In this document: positions 60,105-64,000 of the stretch, piece after piece
Position numbering within the stretch: position 1 is the stretch's first letter
Layout: each line of letters opens with the position of its first letter
NCBI GenBank assembly: GCA_032988165.1
Contig: JANTQF010000009.1
Span: 124,001-188,000, forward strand
From: Emmonsiellopsis sp. PD_33
Lineage: Eukaryota > Ascomycota > Eurotiomycetes > Onygenales > Ajellomycetaceae
Length of the DNA stretch: 64,000 nucleotides
Direction of reading: 5' to 3'
Notes under the pieces: model-generated
What the model was told of the DNA's origin: nothing
Seen by the model: only the letters and a program-made list of their open reading frames with translations
The model's database searches: none
Made by a program: the position numbers and the translations under genes

Positions 60105-61428
60105 GGCTGCGGACTATTTATAGCGGAAGGACCTGTATAGATCAAAGGGATTCGAACGTTCGCGAACGAAGAAAGAATCGAGGCCAGTTCACAGCCTGAG
60201 TGCTTTGTCCGAGAGGGCGGACCGGACAAGAGCTGTGGGCTCGAGGCACCACAAGTTCATTGTGCGCGGGGGCTGGGTGTTGTTGCGGTTCATTCACCCA
60301 TTCCTTTAGCCATGCGCCGACAAAAGGGTCGAAGAGGAAGAGGAGGTTGCTGGAGTGAAGGAGAAGACAAAGCGAGGTTGGTGTTGCGCCGTCTGGGGAA
60401 GCGACGCCGACGCGCGATTGGCCGGCACGCCCGTGAATTCAATTTATCCTAATCGAGCCTAGTGCGATTAGGCAGAAACGGGCGTTCCCGCCGCCAAGAC
60501 CTTAGACACACGTGACTGGATAGGTTGTGCCTGCCCAGGGGGTGACACCATGAACATTGCCTCCTGAAAATAACGGCTCAAGAAACAAAGACACAAGGAA
60601 ATAGTTTTCCTTAAGAGATAAAAAAGGTTTACAATATGTTGGAAAGGAGGGGTATAGGCATAATTGGAAGTGGCACACCAGCACACACACTGGCATACAT
60701 ACATCGCCCGACAAACTGGACTCGAATCTAGTACGTTAGATACGGAGTACCATCCACATAATTAATTCCATATCAAGACGACAGTCTCCCTGGTCACTTA
60801 GAGCCATCCCTTGCTCTCGCTCTCTCTCTCTCTCTCTCTTCTTTTTAGGCCGCTCAATCGAGAATCGACAAACGAATTTCCCACAGCTTCACAGTCAAGC
60901 AACAAATTCCACTGGCGGGTAACAGCCTAACAGGTTGAAAATGAGTTTGCCCACGTATGATGGTAAAAAAAATTCCATCCGATTGAAATGCAATAGAAGT
61001 GGAGATTTAGAAAAGCAGGAGTTGCGAAGAAAGGGACGTGAAGAGAAAATAGAAAATAAGCAAAAGAAAAAAAGGAAGCCCTGCCACCACCAAATACCCT
61101 AACTACCACGAGCATTTCCTTTATGTTCCCCCTCATTGTTTAAATATCATGATAGCGAATGTATACATGCCTCATCCACACCGGAGTTTTCATAGTAAAA
61201 AAGAACAGGGAAGAGGGAAGAAATATCGTCGTCAAAAAAAAAGGTGTCATTGCGAAGAGAGGTATCAGATTTAATGAATTAGTCAAAACCAAGCGTTGTT
61301 TCATACTCGTTTAGAACGCGAAGAAGAAAGAGAAGAAGACGGAATAAAAGATCCAAAGCCTTTCCATACCGCGCGAAGAACATGCCCCATTTCCATTCCA
61401 CTTTATTGATTCGAGACTCATTAGTTGA
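60105..61428. other. Intergenic region between the acidic protein and PKC
   Basis: About 1.3 kb includes the promoter of the minus-strand acidic-protein gene (left) and the PKC 3' flank (right). A (TC)n microsatellite lies at 60821-60839. No gene is recognised. Confidence 0.5.
60821..60839. repeat. (TC)n microsatellite
   Basis: A perfect run of nine to ten TC dinucleotides, preceded by an interrupted CTCTCGC segment, lies in the intergenic region downstream of PKC. It may vary in length between strains. Confidence 0.85.
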
Positions 61429-64000
61429 CTAAACAAAGTCTGCGAAATATGAGAAGCCGCGGAACTCTTCCTGCATTGCTTGAGACAGAACTGTGAAGGA
61501 GACACTGTTAGCATATCTCGCGAAAATCGAATAGGCAGAGAATAAATCTTACCAGACTGTACTGGAGTCAATACGGGAGTGACACTAGTAAACTCCTGGT
61601 CGAAGTTACTTGTATCAGTGGCGCTGGAAATCTGCGGGCAGAAAGGCGGCGGGACGCGTTTGTGGTAGACATCATCCCAGTTGATATTTCGGAAGAAGGC
61701 ATGCGACATGATCTCTTGGGCGTCCGTGGGGCCAGATCCAAGTCTCATTTCCGGTTCACGGGTCAACAGCTTTTGCAAGATCGAGACGGAGTCGCGGGGC
61801 ATGTGAATGGGATAGAGAGGTTCATCGGCCAAGATTGCATCGTAGATTTCGTCCTCATCTTCACCGCGGAATGGAGATTGCTGGAGAAGCATCTGGTAGA
61901 TGAGGACGCCAAAGGCCCACCAATCGACTGCGCGACCGTACTTCTTGTCGAGGAGAATCTGCCATGTATTAGTATTGCAATAATGATATGTAGATGCCGA
62001 GTTCGATACATACCTCTGGTGCCATAAATTCAGGAGTACCGCAGAATGTGCTGGTAGTGCAGCCATACCACATTTCTTCCTTACACAGACCGTAATCGGC
62101 GATTTTGATGTGGCCATCGAGGGTCAACAGGATATTATCGAGCTTCAGATCACGATAGATAACCCCGTTCTCATGGAAATATTTAAGTGCTAGGCAGACT
62201 TCCGCGGCGTAGAATCTATGATTTGGTTAGCTCAGGTCTATAGATAGCTAGAATTGTTCAAACAACTTACTGTGCTCGCTTCAAGCCGAACTGGCCACGC
62301 TGAATATGAAGCATGAGATCACCGCCACTGATGTACTCCATGACGAAGTAGACACGGGTTTCTGTTTGGAAACAGGCATGCAGGTTAAGGAGGAAGGGGT
62401 GTCGCTCTTTATTGGCAATTAGGAACACCCGCTTTTCCGATTTGGTACTTTCCACTTCATCGTTCTCGATGATGAATTCCTTCTTCAAAACCTTAATTGC
62501 GTACAGTTTCTTAGAGGCTTTTGTTTCAGCAAGCATAACCTTGCCGAAATTTCCTTTTCCGAGGACGGCAAGGAAATTGAAATGGTCCAGACCAACTTTC
62601 GGCTTCACTTGCGGTTGCTGTACAGCTACTTGTTGCGGGGGTTCCTTCATCGGAAGCGGTGCCATCGGAGGCTGCGAGGTCAGCGGGGTGTGTTGGGCCA
62701 TGCCGTACGGAGCAGGGGGTTGCGCAACCTGCAGGGGGGGTAGCTGGGGCGGCGCCTGAGAGTAAGTGGCTACACTTGCATAGGCACTTGGGTCATAATG
62801 AGCATGCTGTGGTGGTTGATGCTGCGGGGTTTGACGGCCCGTATCTGGTTCCTGGCGAGGATCTACGCCGTAGCGATCGCCGGGCCTTCCGCTAGTGTAA
62901 TCCGAAGGCTTGTCATAGGGTGCGCTTCCTTGTTGTGAAGACGGACGCATTCCAGTTGCGGCAGCGGCGGCGGCGGCCGCAGCAGCGGTGTTGGACGATG
63001 TACGTGGTGGAAGAGTTTGCTTGGGTGGCCCGACTGGAGACTGGGGTGTGTATGAGCTGTGGGCAGCGCTGACTGCCTCCGCTGAGGCAGGCTTAGGAGG
63101 TGCCTGTCCGTGTGCAGAGTCTGGGGGCTTTTGACCACTTTCAACAGCAGGCTGGGGGCGACCACCTGGGCGCAAAGTTCGGCCGCTCATTCCAGTTCCT
63201 CCTACCGAAGCGGACTTATTGTGATTCTTGGTTTTGATAAGTGTTTCCAGAATTTGGTTAGCGACTTCCATCGACATGCCACAGAAGTCGGGAACAAGAT
63301 GCGCACATTGTGCGTGGCATGTAAGACTGCATTCTAGTCAAAGTGTTAGTACTTATTGGGTAATGGTATAGATTGAGGAAGTTCAAGTTACCTGAGCACT
63401 TTTTATTTTTGCGACCAAAAGGCAACAGATAGCCACAGTGACAACACCAACTGGCGGAGATATTCGAGTATCCCTCGAATCTATGGGGAATGCGATGGTT
63501 GATTTTCTCTTCGTCCGGATCCGTTTCATAGTTTGCTTTGCTGATACACTTTGTGACGACTTTGGGGTAACATTTCTTATGGCACGTGTACTTGCAGTCT
63601 GCACACTGCATGCCGGCTGCATACTTGAGGAAATCCCCACAAAGCGCGCATCGCATAATGTTATAGAACTGCTGTGTAACGAACTTGTGTCCCTGCTTCT
63701 CGTGGACTTCTTCCTTCTTCTGACGCACGGCACCCTGGCGATTGAGACCGATATCGAACGGCCGCCTATCCTTCAATTGTTTTGCTATACACGGGTTAGA
63801 GACAATAATACATCGAGCTAGGATGTAAAAACTTACCAAAGCTCATAGTAAGGTGTATTCTGCCCACGGGCTCTAGCGCAAACCACGAGTCAATCATAAC
63901 AGTTGCATTCTGGTTGACTATCTGCTGTCCTTGCTGGGACATAGGGAAGTGACTGGGAGCGACGTTATGGAATGTGGCATCTGGTCTGATCATTCCGCTG
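61429..64000 (-). CDS. pkc1: Protein kinase C (fungal PKC1/PkcA), 5' end outside the window
   Basis: Six exons are visible in transcription order: from beyond 64000 to 63837, then 63784-63392, 63333-62271, 62215-62014, 61958-61553 and 61490-61429. Two C1 zinc fingers are seen: HKFVTQQFYNIMRCALCGDF onward, and HRFEGYSNISASWCCHCGYL with its second half after the intron (ECSLTCHAQC, HLVPDFCGMS). A long Gln/Pro/Ala-rich linker follows with an Ala run. The AGC kinase domain has the loop GKGNFGKVML, the catalytic loop YRDLKLDN, ADYGLCKEEMW (DYG as usual in fungal PKC) and TFCGTPEFMAPE. The C-tail ends FRGFSYFADFV, the hydrophobic motif. It acts in the cell-wall integrity pathway downstream of Rho1 and upstream of the MAP-kinase cascade. 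HR1 and C2 regions must lie beyond the window edge; the first residues in the window probably belong to the C2 region. Confidence 0.95.

Overview
The window is nuclear DNA from a filamentous ascomycete (Pezizomycotina). Gene content and style fit the Eurotiomycetes (Onygenales or Eurotiales) best, but that placement is an inference. The signs of a fungal nuclear genome are monocistronic genes on both strands, short GT..AG introns mostly of about 50-150 nt, and a full eukaryotic housekeeping set. I see no operons, CRISPR arrays, bacterial islands or intact transposons. All gene models were spliced by hand from reading frames, donor and acceptor sites and phase.

Layout, left to right. Positions 1-782 hold the 3' end of an unidentified gene, possibly a molybdopterin oxidoreductase carrying a helical tail. 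Positions 1170-2480 (-) encode a strongly divergent histone H4 variant in eight small exons, the most unusual gene here. Next come SVF1 (-), mitochondrial ribosomal protein uL11m (+), a HAL/SAT4-type protein kinase (+), a GH18 chitinase-like secreted protein (+), a WDR48/Duf1-type WD40 protein (-), a DUF985 cupin (+), the mitochondrial S-adenosylmethionine carrier PET8 (-), a nuclear-encoded TilS-type tRNA(Ile)-lysidine synthetase (+) and a large ankyrin-repeat protein (+). The ankyrin reading frame continues for 77 acidic-start codons past its TAG.

The second half starts with a RhoGEF (DH domain) protein resembling fungal Bud3 (-), the Golgi ARF-GEF Gea1/GBF1 (+) and a small uncharacterised protein (+). 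These are separated by two unusually long gene-poor stretches (38.1-40.6 kb and 41.45-44.55 kb). Then come splicing factor SYF1 (-), V-ATPase subunit D VMA8 (+), a U1A/U2B''-type snRNP protein with a 7-nt exon (-), an intron-containing tRNA-Gly(GCC) with a decayed copy 238 bp upstream, a small secreted cysteine-containing protein (+), tubulin cofactor D (-), an uncharacterised acidic protein (-) and protein kinase C, truncated at its 5' end by the window edge (-).

Several themes recur. Growth, polarity and cell-wall signalling are represented by PKC, the DH-domain GEF, Gea1, the chitinase-like protein and cofactor D. RNA processing is represented by SYF1, the snRNP protein, TilS and tRNA-Gly. 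Organelle function is represented by uL11m, PET8 and VMA8. Nothing suggests physical clustering by pathway. Many neighbours are head to head and share short promoters (SVF1/uL11m, WDR48/DUF985, PET8/TilS, RhoGEF/Gea1, SYF1/VMA8).
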